From assembly GCA_900312665.1 (NCBI GenBank), contig ONZQ02000004.1, positions 62,001 to 126,000 on the forward strand: DNA of 64,000 bases, given 5' to 3'. This document shows positions 1-9,943 of this stretch, piece by piece (position 1 is the stretch's first letter; every line of letters begins with the position of its first letter). Made by a program: the position numbers and the translations under genes. This DNA is from Cephalotrichum gorgonifer (lineage: Eukaryota > Ascomycota > Sordariomycetes > Microascales > Microascaceae). Below the pieces are notes generated by a model, which had not been told where the DNA came from, ran no database searches, and saw only the letters and a program-made list of their open reading frames with translations.

Positions 1-27
1 CCGGGCACGAGGCCAGAAATGATGTAG

Positions 28-537
28 CTGGACACTGACACTTACAAGGTTACTCCTATCCCCACTAACACCAACGGTGGCTCTGACGGAGCGGGTGGAG
101 CTGGCGCCGGCGGCAAGACTCACAGCGATAGCGTAAGTTAATCATTCGTCACCCCCGATCCAACCAACCATCGGCTAACTGTATAAACTAGGGTGATGTC
201 GCCGTTGCCACCTCTACCATTAAGACTGAGGTTGATGAGAGCGGCTCCTCGGTCAGCAAGACCGCCACCGAGACTTACTACTCGTCTCCCACCGACGCCT
301 CCTCTTCCGGTGGCTCTGGGACTTCCAATGGTGGTGCTACCAGCACCGGGTCGGGAGGTGCTGAGTCTACGAACGGCAGCGGAAACGGTGACGGCAATAG
401 CGTACGTACCCTATCTCAACACAACTTGCGTGGATTTTCTCCCACTACAGATATGGCTAACTCGAAATTAGGCTGTCAACGCTGCTGCTCCCATGGGCCT
501 CGTCGCCGCCGCCGGCATCATGGCCATGCTCGTCTAA
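28..537 (+). CDS. 3' part of a Ser/Gly-rich, probably GPI-anchored surface protein (partial)
   Basis: Only the last three exons are in the window: 28-132, 192-401 and 472-537. All junctions are phase 0. The introns are bounded by GTAAGT...TAG (branch GCTAACT) and GTACGT...TAG (branch GGCTAACTC). The in-frame TAG at 25-27 reads as the end of a preceding intron, so the gene continues to the left. The 126 visible residues are almost entirely Ser, Gly, Thr, Asn and Asp. They end in a short hydrophobic tail (APMGLVAAAGIMAMLV) right at the stop. A low-complexity Ser/Gly stalk followed by a hydrophobic C-terminus is the usual layout of a GPI-anchor signal on fungal wall or membrane proteins, with a likely omega site in the NGSGNGDGNS stretch. 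The catalytic or recognition domain lies outside the window, so the family cannot be named. Confidence 0.6.
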
Positions 538-1168
538 GGGCCGTCCGCAGAACCTTGGCCATGACTACGACCTGGGCCGCAACATGAAGTAACGCCCCTT
601 AATGTTGTTATGACCGTGTGGTTTGCACGACTTGTTTCTTGTACGACATTTACAGTTAGGCCAGGATGGGGTAATGCAGAGGCGGAGAGTATTTCGATCA
701 AGTCGGAATATGTAAGGCGGGGAGGGATGGACATCAATCAAGGCCACTGTTTTTGTTCTTTTAAAGCTTTAGTAGTAATGGGGTCCACACACCCGTAATG
801 TCCAGGCCATCCATCGTGTCCACGCATATTTTATTGTGATTCTCGGCTATAAATGGAGAAGCAAGCCATGAGTGATGCTCAACTCTATTTAGTATGTCTA
901 CAAAAACTCGCCCCAACTCCATCTTCAGACTTTGGAACAGATTTGCTAGCTGGTCCCCAACATAGGAGATCCTTTGATGGGCCGTCCATGGTAAGAAAAG
1001 GGGAAGGGGGGGCAGATATCTCGAACAACAACGCAAGAAGAATGACTATGTTCCATTAACGCCCGCGCGACACATTATATCCGTAATATGATACATGAGA
1101 TAAAATTTCTGGCCCTCTGTCTATATGCTGCGATGTAACCCGGGAAAGTAAGAGGAAGCAAGGATACA
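538..1168. other. Intergenic, between convergent genes
   Basis: This stretch lies between the end of the GPI-type gene (+) and the end of the pirin gene (-), so it should hold both 3' UTRs. Short AT-richer patches (for example TATTTTATTGTGATT near 827) could serve polyadenylation. I see no exon with intron signals, RNA gene or repeat. Confidence 0.6.
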
Positions 1169-2537
1169 CTAATGCTTCATTGACTTCCCGATCTCGCTCT
1201 CCCAATTCCTGCCGCGCTCAAACCCATTCGAGAAGGTCTGATAATCCGAGAAGGCCTTGTACACTTCTTCCTTTGAGTTGAGGACGAATGGTCCGTACTG
1301 GATGACCGGCTGGTCAAGAGGTGTGCCCGCGATAAGAACTACAAATGGTTAAAAACGTCAGTAACTGGAAGGCCAATGGTCACGGTCCCATCCCCGAAGA
1401 TGGGGATAGTGATGAGGGCGGAGAGTCCAAAAAGAGAGGGGTTGCGGGTGAACATACCAAGACGGGCGTCTTTCGTCGCGGACGCGTCTACTTCGACGTG
1501 GACGACCTCGCCATCTTGTTCGAAGACGACGTTGTGGAACTCATCGACCTTCGTCCGGGCATCCCCCTCTCCGAAGAAGGCACTTCCTTCCAGGACGTAG
1601 GCGAAGGCGTTCCACCCTTTTGGGAGGGCCTGTGTGATGCTGCCGCCCGGCTTGACGGCGACGTCGAGGAGCCAGACGGGGGTGTAGGCGAGGTCCTTGA
1701 CGGAGTCGATGCCGTGGCTCTGGCCCGAGATGACCTTGACGGTGACCTTGCCGTCGTCCACGGTGGCCTGGGGGATCTCCGCGGCGCGGAGGTCGCGGTA
1801 GCGGGGCTCGCAGGACTTGAGCTCCTTGGGAAGGTCGACCCAGAGCTGCAGGCCGACGTTGGCGGAGCCGTCGGGGTTCTGGGCCGGCATCTCGGCGTGC
1901 ATGATGCCGCGGCCCGCCGTCATGAACTGGAGGTCGCCGGGTCCGATGGTGCCCCGGTTGCCGGCGAAGTCCTCGTGGTCGACGGCGCCTTGGAGGAGGT
2001 AGGTGATGGTCTCTTGGCCGCGGTGGGGGCTGGTTTGGGGGGGGATGATGTTAGCGAATTTATTTTCGTGGGCCGAAGGGGGTGATAAAGTCCAGAGCCG
2101 TCCTTGGGGGGTAGCTTTGGAATCCAGGGGCGGTTAACTTACTGGTCAGGGAACCCGGCGCCGGGTTTGATGGAGAAGTGGTCAAGCATCAGGAAGGGCG
2201 AGAAGTTGCGTAGCTGCGGGGTGCCGACGGATCTCCGTACCCTTGCGCCTGCGCCTTCGGCCTGCTCGACGGCCAGGAAGACCTTGCGAATAGCTCGTGG
2301 GACGGACATGTCGTCTGAAATAAGATTCTCCTGGCTCTCTATGCTGCTCTTGTCTTTCTTCTCGGTAGGTGAGACCTTGTCGGGCTCTGGCGATGTGGTC
2401 GCGGGGTCTGTGTAAGAGGTGTAAGTGGCGAGAATGTGTGTGGAAGCTAGGTTTAATGCTCCAAGGATCTGAGGCTGGAAGATGAGAAAGGATGCGATAG
2501 CGATGAGGAAAGAAACTATGATGGAAATCTGCTTCAT
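1169..2537 (-). CDS. Pirin family protein with N-terminal membrane anchor or signal-like extension
   Basis: Three exons on the minus strand, 2143-2537, 1458-2029 and 1169-1338, give 378 residues. Introns are 113 and 119 nt, with donors GTAAGT and GTATGT. Exon 2 starts with the pirin hallmark HPHRGQETITYLL and continues to DLQFMTAGRGIMHAEMP. The four metal ligands of the pirin cupin (H-x-H, then H-x-E) are all present. The C-terminal cupin is closed by exon 3 (PLDQPVIQYGPFVLN). Pirins are nuclear or cytosolic Fe-binding proteins, and some have quercetinase activity; the substrate here cannot be told. A canonical pirin N-terminus begins at Met77 (ATG at 2309). Translation from 2537 adds 76 residues that start with a hydrophobic segment (about residues 5-29) and then a charged linker. 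A TATAAA about 40 nt upstream of 2537 favours the long form. The neighbouring CAP20-like gene is on the same strand, upstream. Confidence 0.94.
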
Positions 2538-2575
2538 GAGGACCGAGAGTGAGGGGGAGGGGAGTTGGAGAGGAG

Positions 2576-2581
2576 TTTATA
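2576..2581 (-). promoter_or_regulatory. TATA box of the pirin gene
   Basis: TATAAA on the minus strand is followed by a CT-rich run and the ATG at 2537. This predicts a very short leader that still includes the upstream start codon, supporting the extended N-terminus. Confidence 0.5.
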
Positions 2582-3659
2582 TGCCCCTGGGGAACAAGAC
2601 AGTATTTATCTACGGTGTGAGGGAGATTGGTGATGATTGAACGATTAGCAAGCCCCGCATAATGCACATATGATAATCAAAGGGCGAATGTGTCTAACTG
2701 TTATAGCTAAAGAAGGGCAAGGAAACACTCGACTCGAGGACACGGTTTAAGACAACGATTGGTGGTACTGGACATGGCGGGTGCGAAAAGCGGATGCTGC
2801 TCCTCTGCGGATGGAGATACTTAGTCCCTTAGTAACGATTGCATCAGCAGAAGGCATGCAGGGCCCGGGCTACATTGTACCAGAAGGAAGGGATGGGTGG
2901 GGCACCTGCATCATTAGTCATCCCATTCGTCAGGAACGACAAAGCGCGCCACCCACCTTCAGTGTGACTCTCCCACCATGCTGGGCTAATGCTCCGTCAT
3001 ATACCGTAATATTTTGTAAATCCGCTTTTGGCATGGAAGAAACCAAAATGGTCGAGCATTCGAGCAACATATGGAGCCAAGCTGGCTAACAAAGAGAATT
3101 CTATTGTTTTTTTTTTCTTCTTTTGGAGTGTAGTTTCTCCTGATAATGGTCACCCGAACGATTTTTCTTTTCTTCAAAGCTTACCGCCCTCAAAAACACG
3201 GCTTTGCTTTCCAGCAGCTCAAACCATTGACAATGCCAGGTACAACAAGAGAAGGACAGTAATATCTGGATTTTCCAGCCAAACCTCGACCCGTCACTTC
3301 ACGACCAGCCGACATGGCAGGCCCCTCTCGGTCCCCTCCTGGACCTCCTTCCCTCCTGGGCCACCACTGTTTTACTCCCCACCTACCCCCCCCCCCCCCC
3401 TTTAAAGAAAATAAAAAAAAAGCGGCGCAAAACCCGTTCTCATACCCTAGATCATCATGCCTCGTTTCCGTATCCCCCGGCTAGTAAATTAAGAAGAAAA
3501 TATAGCTGAAAATTGAGTAGGGATGTTTGACCTCGAATGGCGGGGTGGTAGGGGCGGCGAGGACAACAGGATTGTGCCGAGACACTTGGGGAGGTGGTGA
3601 TTCCCGGCTCAGCTTCGGGCGGGTGGAGATGGGCTCTTCGGTTCGATGCCTGGGAGGGC
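2582..3659. other. Intergenic / pirin upstream region
   Basis: This is non-coding sequence between the pirin start and the end of the perilipin gene. It holds a T-rich stretch near 3105-3125 and a C-run followed by an A-rich run near 3388-3420. The part nearest 3660 should include the perilipin 3' UTR. No gene, RNA or repeat family recognised. Confidence 0.5.
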
Positions 3660-4289
3660 CTAGTTGTTGGCCTTCTCGTTGAGAGCGTCCTTCGCCTCCG
3701 CCTTGCCCGCGTTCAGGAGGGCACCGGCCCAATCCAGAGTCTCGCCTCCGATGGCGAAGACGGTCCCGACGAGCGCCCTGCTGTACACGATCAGGTTCTC
3801 GCCCCCAATCCTCTTGCACTCGGCGGAGTACACCCCCAGGACATGCTCCTTGCCCTGTAGTCCCCTGTGGTAGGGGAGGAGCACGAGGTTCTTGGCGTCG
3901 GCGTAGAGTTCGTCCGTGGGCTTCTTGATGGCGGGGAATTGCTCGTCGACCCTGGAGAGGGTCTTGTCGCCGAGCTGATCTGCCCTTTCTAGGTAAGGGG
4001 AAACATATTGGTACGGCTTGCTCAGGTACTGGATGACCGGTGAGGCGAGGCGACGATAGGCCGCATCACTGAGTTGTATCGACTTCTGGCCCAGCTGGTG
4101 GTTCTGGAACGTGCTCACGCCGTCCTTGACGACGGGGTACGTTAAGAGATGCTACCTTCACGTTAGTAACCCGTATATGGGCCGAGTCTGAAAAGGGGGA
4201 TGGTGTTTGGAGCCCAAGAGAGGCATACATACCTCGACAAATAGAGAGTTGCTGGGATGTGAGGGGATGTCCCCGTTGACCTGTGCCAT
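3660..4289 (-). CDS. CAP20: Perilipin-like lipid-droplet protein (CAP20/MPL1 family)
   Basis: Two exons, 4233-4289 and 3660-4151, encode 182 residues, the usual length of the family. The 81-nt intron has a GTATGT donor and a TAG acceptor and joins ...SLFVE to HLLTYPVVKDGVS in phase 0. The order matches fungal perilipins: a short N-terminal segment, an HLLTYPVV block, repeated YLxKPYQYVSPYLERADQLGD and LSRVDEQFPAIKKPT amphipathic segments, and a C-terminal helix ending in NAGKAEAKDALNEKANN. The family coats lipid droplets. In Colletotrichum CAP20 is an appressorium protein needed for full virulence, and in Metarhizium MPL1 affects turgor and infection (known from the family, not shown here). 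A TATA-like element lies about 110 nt upstream. The intron position and length support the start at 4289. Confidence 0.92.
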
Positions 4290-4396
4290 TTTGAGTGATG
4301 TGTGGTGGTGATGAGCCCGACTGATTATCGTGTTGTCGATTGGCTGGCTTGGCGTGGGTGCCGTAGGCAACTTCTGATATGCAAGGCGCGTTCTTG

Positions 4397-4403
4397 TTAT
4401 ATA
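4397..4403 (-). promoter_or_regulatory. TATA-like element of the perilipin gene
   Basis: TATATAA on the minus strand lies about 110 nt upstream of the start codon at 4289, in a local AT-rich patch. It is positioned as a core promoter element. Confidence 0.4.
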
Positions 4404-4658
4404 ATATTACCTCTTGAGGAGAGAATATTAATGATGGTCGGAGATATTGGGTATCTTCGATGTTAGGACAGTCGGTCGACAAGGTAAGGTGGGGGGTATT
4501 ATGTTGGCAGAGAAGAGGAGGAACGGGGAGGTGGAGGTGTGGGATGTGGGATGACGGGCATATTTATCGAAAGTCCGGTGAGCGGACAGGAAGGTCAGAC
4601 AATCCGAAAAGAAGGCACACCACCTTCGAACACGAGTACGTACTCGGTCTTATCACCA

Positions 4659-4674
4659 GTACTCGTACGAGTAC
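4659..4674. repeat. Perfect 16-bp palindrome GTACTCGTACGAGTAC
   Basis: The sequence equals its own reverse complement. It contains both orientations of the dispersed TACTCGTA motif overlapping by two bases, and is the cleanest example of that family. Confidence 0.85.
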
Positions 4675-5704
4675 ACCGGCCGACGGTACCTACAGAGAGC
4701 GTTCGGGGCATTTTTACCGATTGTCTGTCTTAGCCCTGATACTCGGAGAATACTTGGTATCGGAGGGAGACCAGGGGGGGCCAGGACACGGGCGGCAGGT
4801 ACTCTGCGATGCCCTGCGATGTATCGACAGGGCGGAAGTGCGGGACGGAAAGCGATATGCGATACTTGACGCCCGCAATGCAACCACTCATGTCGCCTGC
4901 TCAGGGCTCGGTAAGGAATGTGCAGGCTGATAAGGACGAGCACATGCTTCGCGCAAAGGATTGCCCAATCCATTTTCCTTCCCACCTGACGAGTACGAGT
5001 AGACCCTAGTCGGAGTACATGTAATGAAGACCTACTCGTGGCCTATGTTGGAGGTTACTCACCTTGTACTCCGCAGTTTCACATGTGATAATCGAGCTTG
5101 ATTCATCCTGGATACAGTGTACCCAAGGTAGCTAGCCTATCTGGGCCACGAACGAATGGCAGGAGGGGCATGGTGTGCGTGGTGGGGGCGGGGACTGGTA
5201 ACAATAATATTATTGCATGTTTTAAGTGGAAATGTTTGCGCACTGGCTTGACTTTTTGACATGTGAAAGTCTGCTACTGCTGTGAGTACGTCTAACAACT
5301 ACGTACCCGCTTACGAGTAAGCTACTCGTACGTCGTGCTTCATGCTCGTGTTGGTCTCGGAGACGGCGCTAGTTTTCTCTTGGCACCTTTCGCTGAACAA
5401 ACCCTGCATGCAGCACTCCCACCTCGACCTTTTACTTGTATTCTTTTACGATTTCTTTCGGCGGATGGGTACTCTCAAACAGTATGGGTGCTATATCGGT
5501 ATTATCAGGAGCAACGCGCGCAAAGGATTCTTCTCAGTCTTCTCGTCGCCTTCGGGAAGGTGATTGGAACCGAGTCATGCATGTGCACGAGTAACGAGGA
5601 CTTGTAATGCTCGTGCTCGTAGCTGTCGGTGACTCTTACCCTATGGAGCACCCTGCTTAGCTAGCTATCTACCCTACCCACCCACCCACTTAGCTGCGTG
5701 CCTA

Positions 5705-5746
5705 CCCGTACCCGTGCCCGTGCCCATGCCCGTGCCCATACCCGCG
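5705..5746. repeat. Hexanucleotide tandem repeat (CCCGTG type)
   Basis: Seven consecutive 6-base units of the form CCCRYR (CCCGTA, CCCGTG twice, CCCATG, CCCGTG, CCCATA, CCCGCG). Units differ mainly by transitions. Non-coding. Confidence 0.8.
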
Positions 5747-8691
5747 CCGTCGCAGCACCTCGGGAAGTCGTGATATTGCCACGCCGAGCTTCTCCTGTCC
5801 ACCGAGCACCGAGATTGCAAGTGCGAGTATATGAAGATACGGACCTTGCCGACAATGCGATGGGTTCAATGGATGGTTGGTTGCTACCGACCCAGAGGCA
5901 GACAGGGTGGCGAGACATCTTGGCACCAACCACGCGACGCCGGCCTACCCACACTGCCTACCCGCCCCGCCTCCCCGAGGTACTCGTAACTCGTAACCGG
6001 CATTTGGCACCCACGATCATGCAACCCGGGGGGTCTTCGGCAAGGCGTCATCTCGTTGGCACCGTTCTATCACGATAATGTCTTGCCCCCTTCGCTTGCT
6101 CGCCGGTTGCCATTCCTAGGCCGGCGAACCTCGGGTGCCTGCCCGTGGCTTCAACTTTCACGGATGCCTTCCAGACAGATGCTGCTGATGGCCCCTTTTT
6201 CAGCGGGATATCTACATGCATGAGAGAGCACGGGGAGAAACGCGGCTGGTCGATTTCTATGGTCCCGCCTTTAAACTTCCTTCTCGAACCCCCTCGGTCA
6301 CTTGGTTAGTCCTTCCTCCCCTTGTTGTATTGACTAACATGGCATGCAGAATTCTCCGAAATCACATGTCAATCACAGTCTCGAGGATCGCAAATCGCGA
6401 ATCGCAAATTGAGATATCGATCCACTTCCATATCCCAATATAGTTATGGAGCCCGGGTTCACAACCCTACTCGTATCTTGTGTTCGAGACCGGGCCGTTT
6501 CATAAGACGCTCGCCCAGGCATGTCTGAGGAATATATGCCTTGGTCTCCAAGCTCTCGTCCAGACTAAGCGGGCGATCTGGTGACAGGGATGTAACGGAG
6601 TGCTTTACGAGTAAGCAGTGCGCCTCCTGTACAAGCACAAGTAAGTAGTATAAGTAGATCTCCCTAGGCCTGCACACGATACCTACATCGATGCCGTCTA
6701 CCGTGTCAGGCCTAGCGGGTGGGCAAGTTTGCTAAACGCCGAAACCCACCTGTCTACCAATACATACGCCATCCAAGAACAAGGACAGATACGGGATGCC
6801 CCGGTCAGCCTGCAGGAGCCGCACCACATGCAGGCCGATAGCATGATCTAACTCCACCGGGCATACAAAGTTTGTCGCATGGCGTTCGAACTGCTGGCAC
6901 GTGGGGGTCAACGTTCAAAGATTACGGATGTAACCTCTGGGAGATACGCCTCTTGTGTCTTGTGCGCGCCGGACTAGGGACTAATCATATTCCTGCTCCG
7001 AGCCGAGAGCCTCCCGGCCCATCTCGGAAACTTGTGAGGACCCCAGAGGACTCCGACAAGAGCCCCTACCCTTTGACACCCGATATCTTACCTCGGATGG
7101 CAAACAAGGAGGTACCAACCGTTGGTGGAGACTCGGGTTATCGCCGTGGATGACCACATGCAGTCATCTTTCGCTATAATGGCGAATAGCCGGTTTGGTG
7201 TGCTGGCAAGGAAACACAGAGCCCCAGCCTTGACGCACAACCGTCGGCCTCCTGTCAACGTTGGATGGGTATCCGGCCTCATCCGCCGCAGCGGACTGTT
7301 CGACCGTATTATAGGCCCGGATCGAAAGGCCCCTCAGGATAGGTCGGATCTTGATACGGCGTTAAGATGGCGGACTCGTTTTCAGAAGTATATGACTGGT
7401 GAGCACCAGGGGGGTGGTCCGGAGGGAGCTCCATGGGCCGTCTCCTCGGAGTCAATCCATCTAACCAAGCTCTAACCAAACTCCTCATTCCGACTGGTAT
7501 CACCATGAAAAGTTTTCGTCGGCTATGGCGGAGTACTGCATGGCTCGCCTCGCTGTGCACACATACGCACAAGCACGAGCACACAAGAGGCTCATACGAC
7601 TTCTCCATTCATTTACAACCTTTAACCTGGGTTGCTTCCCATGAATACTCTAAGCGACGAGAAGGAACCTGTCAAAAGGGGAGCTTGTATGGTATCTATG
7701 GGGCCGGGATGCAGCCTTAGATTTCCCTACTACCAGGCCATCCATCCATATACTTGCTCCCTCTGCGCGAGGGTCTTAGTGGGAACTCGGCGAGGGGCAT
7801 AGGCAATACTTCGTTAAAATGGACGGCGACTCTTACCATTGCTTGCCCTGGCCACGTCGGAGGATAGATAATCCCGGCCGTGGACAGCCCGAAGGAGCGT
7901 TTTGAGACATTCGTGGATATATCGCAACCATTTGTACGCTGAGACGACGAAGGATATCGGTGGAGATGAACGGTCACCCTGCGATACCTGTCCGTTACAC
8001 TTGACCAATGTGGCCTACGCGGAATCATCTGAGGAGAATCTAGCCCCTGGATAGTTATGGGCGCCGTAGGACTATCGCCGTGGAGGCACTCCAACCAAAG
8101 GGACGAGTCCGTGATGGTTCGTTCCCCCTTGGGACCGGTATTCACGCAGGGCGAAGTGCGTTCTCGAGAGCTACTCGCCGAGATGCGCTTCCTTTCACCC
8201 CAGTCGAACCTCGTGCTACAGATCATTCGGGGCGAGTCAGTATCTGCTCCGCTGCGATCAAGGTCATATATTCAAGGTGCCCCTGACTGGCAGGTTCGGA
8301 TTGTAGGAGACTTGTCTGGGAAGATGATGGCAAGAGGCATATCCAATCCGCCGGGACACATTGGCGATGTCGATGTCTCGGCGAGAGAGAGTTCCGACTG
8401 CGTGGTTACACGACTACAACTAACCGGTACCATCCCGAACCGGCTGGTCGTCGCCCCGGTGTGCGGCTCTATCACCGCTACAATGGGCCAGGACTTGCCA
8501 TGGAAGGCGTCCCAGACCAGTCTGATGAAGGCACAGCATCAAAGGAGGGTGCACCGGAACTCCAGAGCATACCTGAGAAGGGGAGGAGGGCACCGAGATG
8601 CAATGTTAGAATATATCTGTGTTACTACTCCTACGTCGCGGCCGCGAACCCGCGGAACAGGGTTACGGAGAAGGGGGCAGCTCGTGGGCGA

Positions 8692-8937
8692 GTGCCCGCT
8701 CAACTTCGGTTGGGCCCTTGACTAACATCGCAGTCCCAGCATCTTAGGCCATTCTGGTGCTCGAGTACGATTTGTTGGAACACCACCCTGCCTGCTCAAC
8801 TCCCGAGAGGACCGAGACGAGGATCCTCTGCCGCAGGACCTTTGCGTGAAGTGTTTGCTCAACCTCGGCCAGGCCTCTGACTAACCTGACAGTTCCTGCG
8901 TCTTTGTTAAACCCTTCTGAAGCTTGAGTACGATGTG
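8692..8937. repeat. Two diverged direct repeats about 159 bp apart
   Basis: The copies are 8692-8774 and 8851-8937. Both run from GTG..GCTCAAC.TCGG through GACTAAC and CAGT.CC to a GAGTACGAT.TG end. They differ mostly by C/T transitions plus a small indel. Similarity also reaches about 20 bases to the left of each copy. This is probably an old local duplication with no coding function seen. Confidence 0.6.
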
Positions 8938-9176
8938 ACGAGATCCCCATGCTGGGCCACGATGGGGGACTACCGCGGAGCTTTCGTGTGCCAAGTGCTC
9001 GAGCTGTATGCCACTAGTGTTCATGGGCGGGACCTTCCGAGCAGGTGCTGGCCGTCGACTGTTGCACTGCTCTTTAAACATGGCACCATCGGGTGTATTG
9101 TCAGCCATCGTGTATAAGGGTAGTATGTGTAGCTAACGATGCTTAAACCCAGGGGATCTTCTCTAGATACACTGTA

Positions 9177-9193
9177 CCCCCCCCCCCCCCCCC
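9177..9193. repeat. 17-base C homopolymer
   Basis: A run of C's followed by a further C-rich stretch. It lies a few hundred bases before the assembly gap. Such runs are prone to length error in sequencing. Confidence 0.9.
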
Positions 9194-9664
9194 TCTTCCC
9201 CCCTACCCAAACCATGCCCTGGGAGCTAATAGGGAAAGGCTAGCGCAGGAAGAGCCCGAGCCTTTTCGTCTAGAGTTAACCATCCCGAATAGCAGCAGCC
9301 CAAGGAAGCCGAGGCGTGCGAGTGAGCTGATGGGGCCTAGACAAGTGTCAAGGAACGAGATTCGAAGCGTTCTGCTGATATTCACTCTACTACCAGGGGC
9401 TGGCTAGGCTACTCTATCGCGCCCTGATGGGAGCTGTCCGTATGTCGAGGTCGACGCAGACCGCGACCCGAAGGGTCGTCGTCGCCTGCAGATCGAGCAA
9501 ACGGCTTGGAGCTCAATCGACAGGGGGCTGCTCCTCTTCTGCCCCCCCCCCCTGGAAGCTCCAGGCCGATCATAGCAGCAGCATAACTACCCCGGCAAGT
9601 TCCCGGTCAGGAGCGACGTCCTAGTGAAGATCTCTGGCCGCCGGTGGGCCAGTGCCCACACACC

Positions 9665-9943
9665 NNNNNNNNNNNNNNNNNNNNNNNNNNNNNNNNNNNN
9701 NNNNNNNNNNNNNNNNNNNNNNNNNNNNNNNNNNNNNNNNNNNNNNNNNNNNNNNNNNNNNNNNNNNNNNNNNNNNNNNNNNNNNNNNNNNNNNNNNNNN
9801 NNNNNNNNNNNNNNNNNNNNNNNNNNNNNNNNNNNNNNNNNNNNNNNNNNNNNNNNNNNNNNNNNNNNNNNNNNNNNNNNNNNNNNNNNNNNNNNNNNNN
9901 NNNNNNNNNNNNNNNNNNNNNNNNNNNNNNNNNNNNNNNNNNN
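9665..9943. other. Assembly gap (N)
   Basis: 279 unknown bases. The flanks (CAGTGCCCACACACC before, CCCACGGTAGAGCG after) show no element boundary. Any open frame crossing this block is meaningless. Confidence 1.

Noticed and set aside
8057..8725. 222-codon ATG-initiated open frame in the gene-poor region
   Set aside because: No recognisable domain, low-complexity composition, no promoter or intron context; open frames of this size occur by chance in GC-rich DNA. Only RNA or homologues would revive it.
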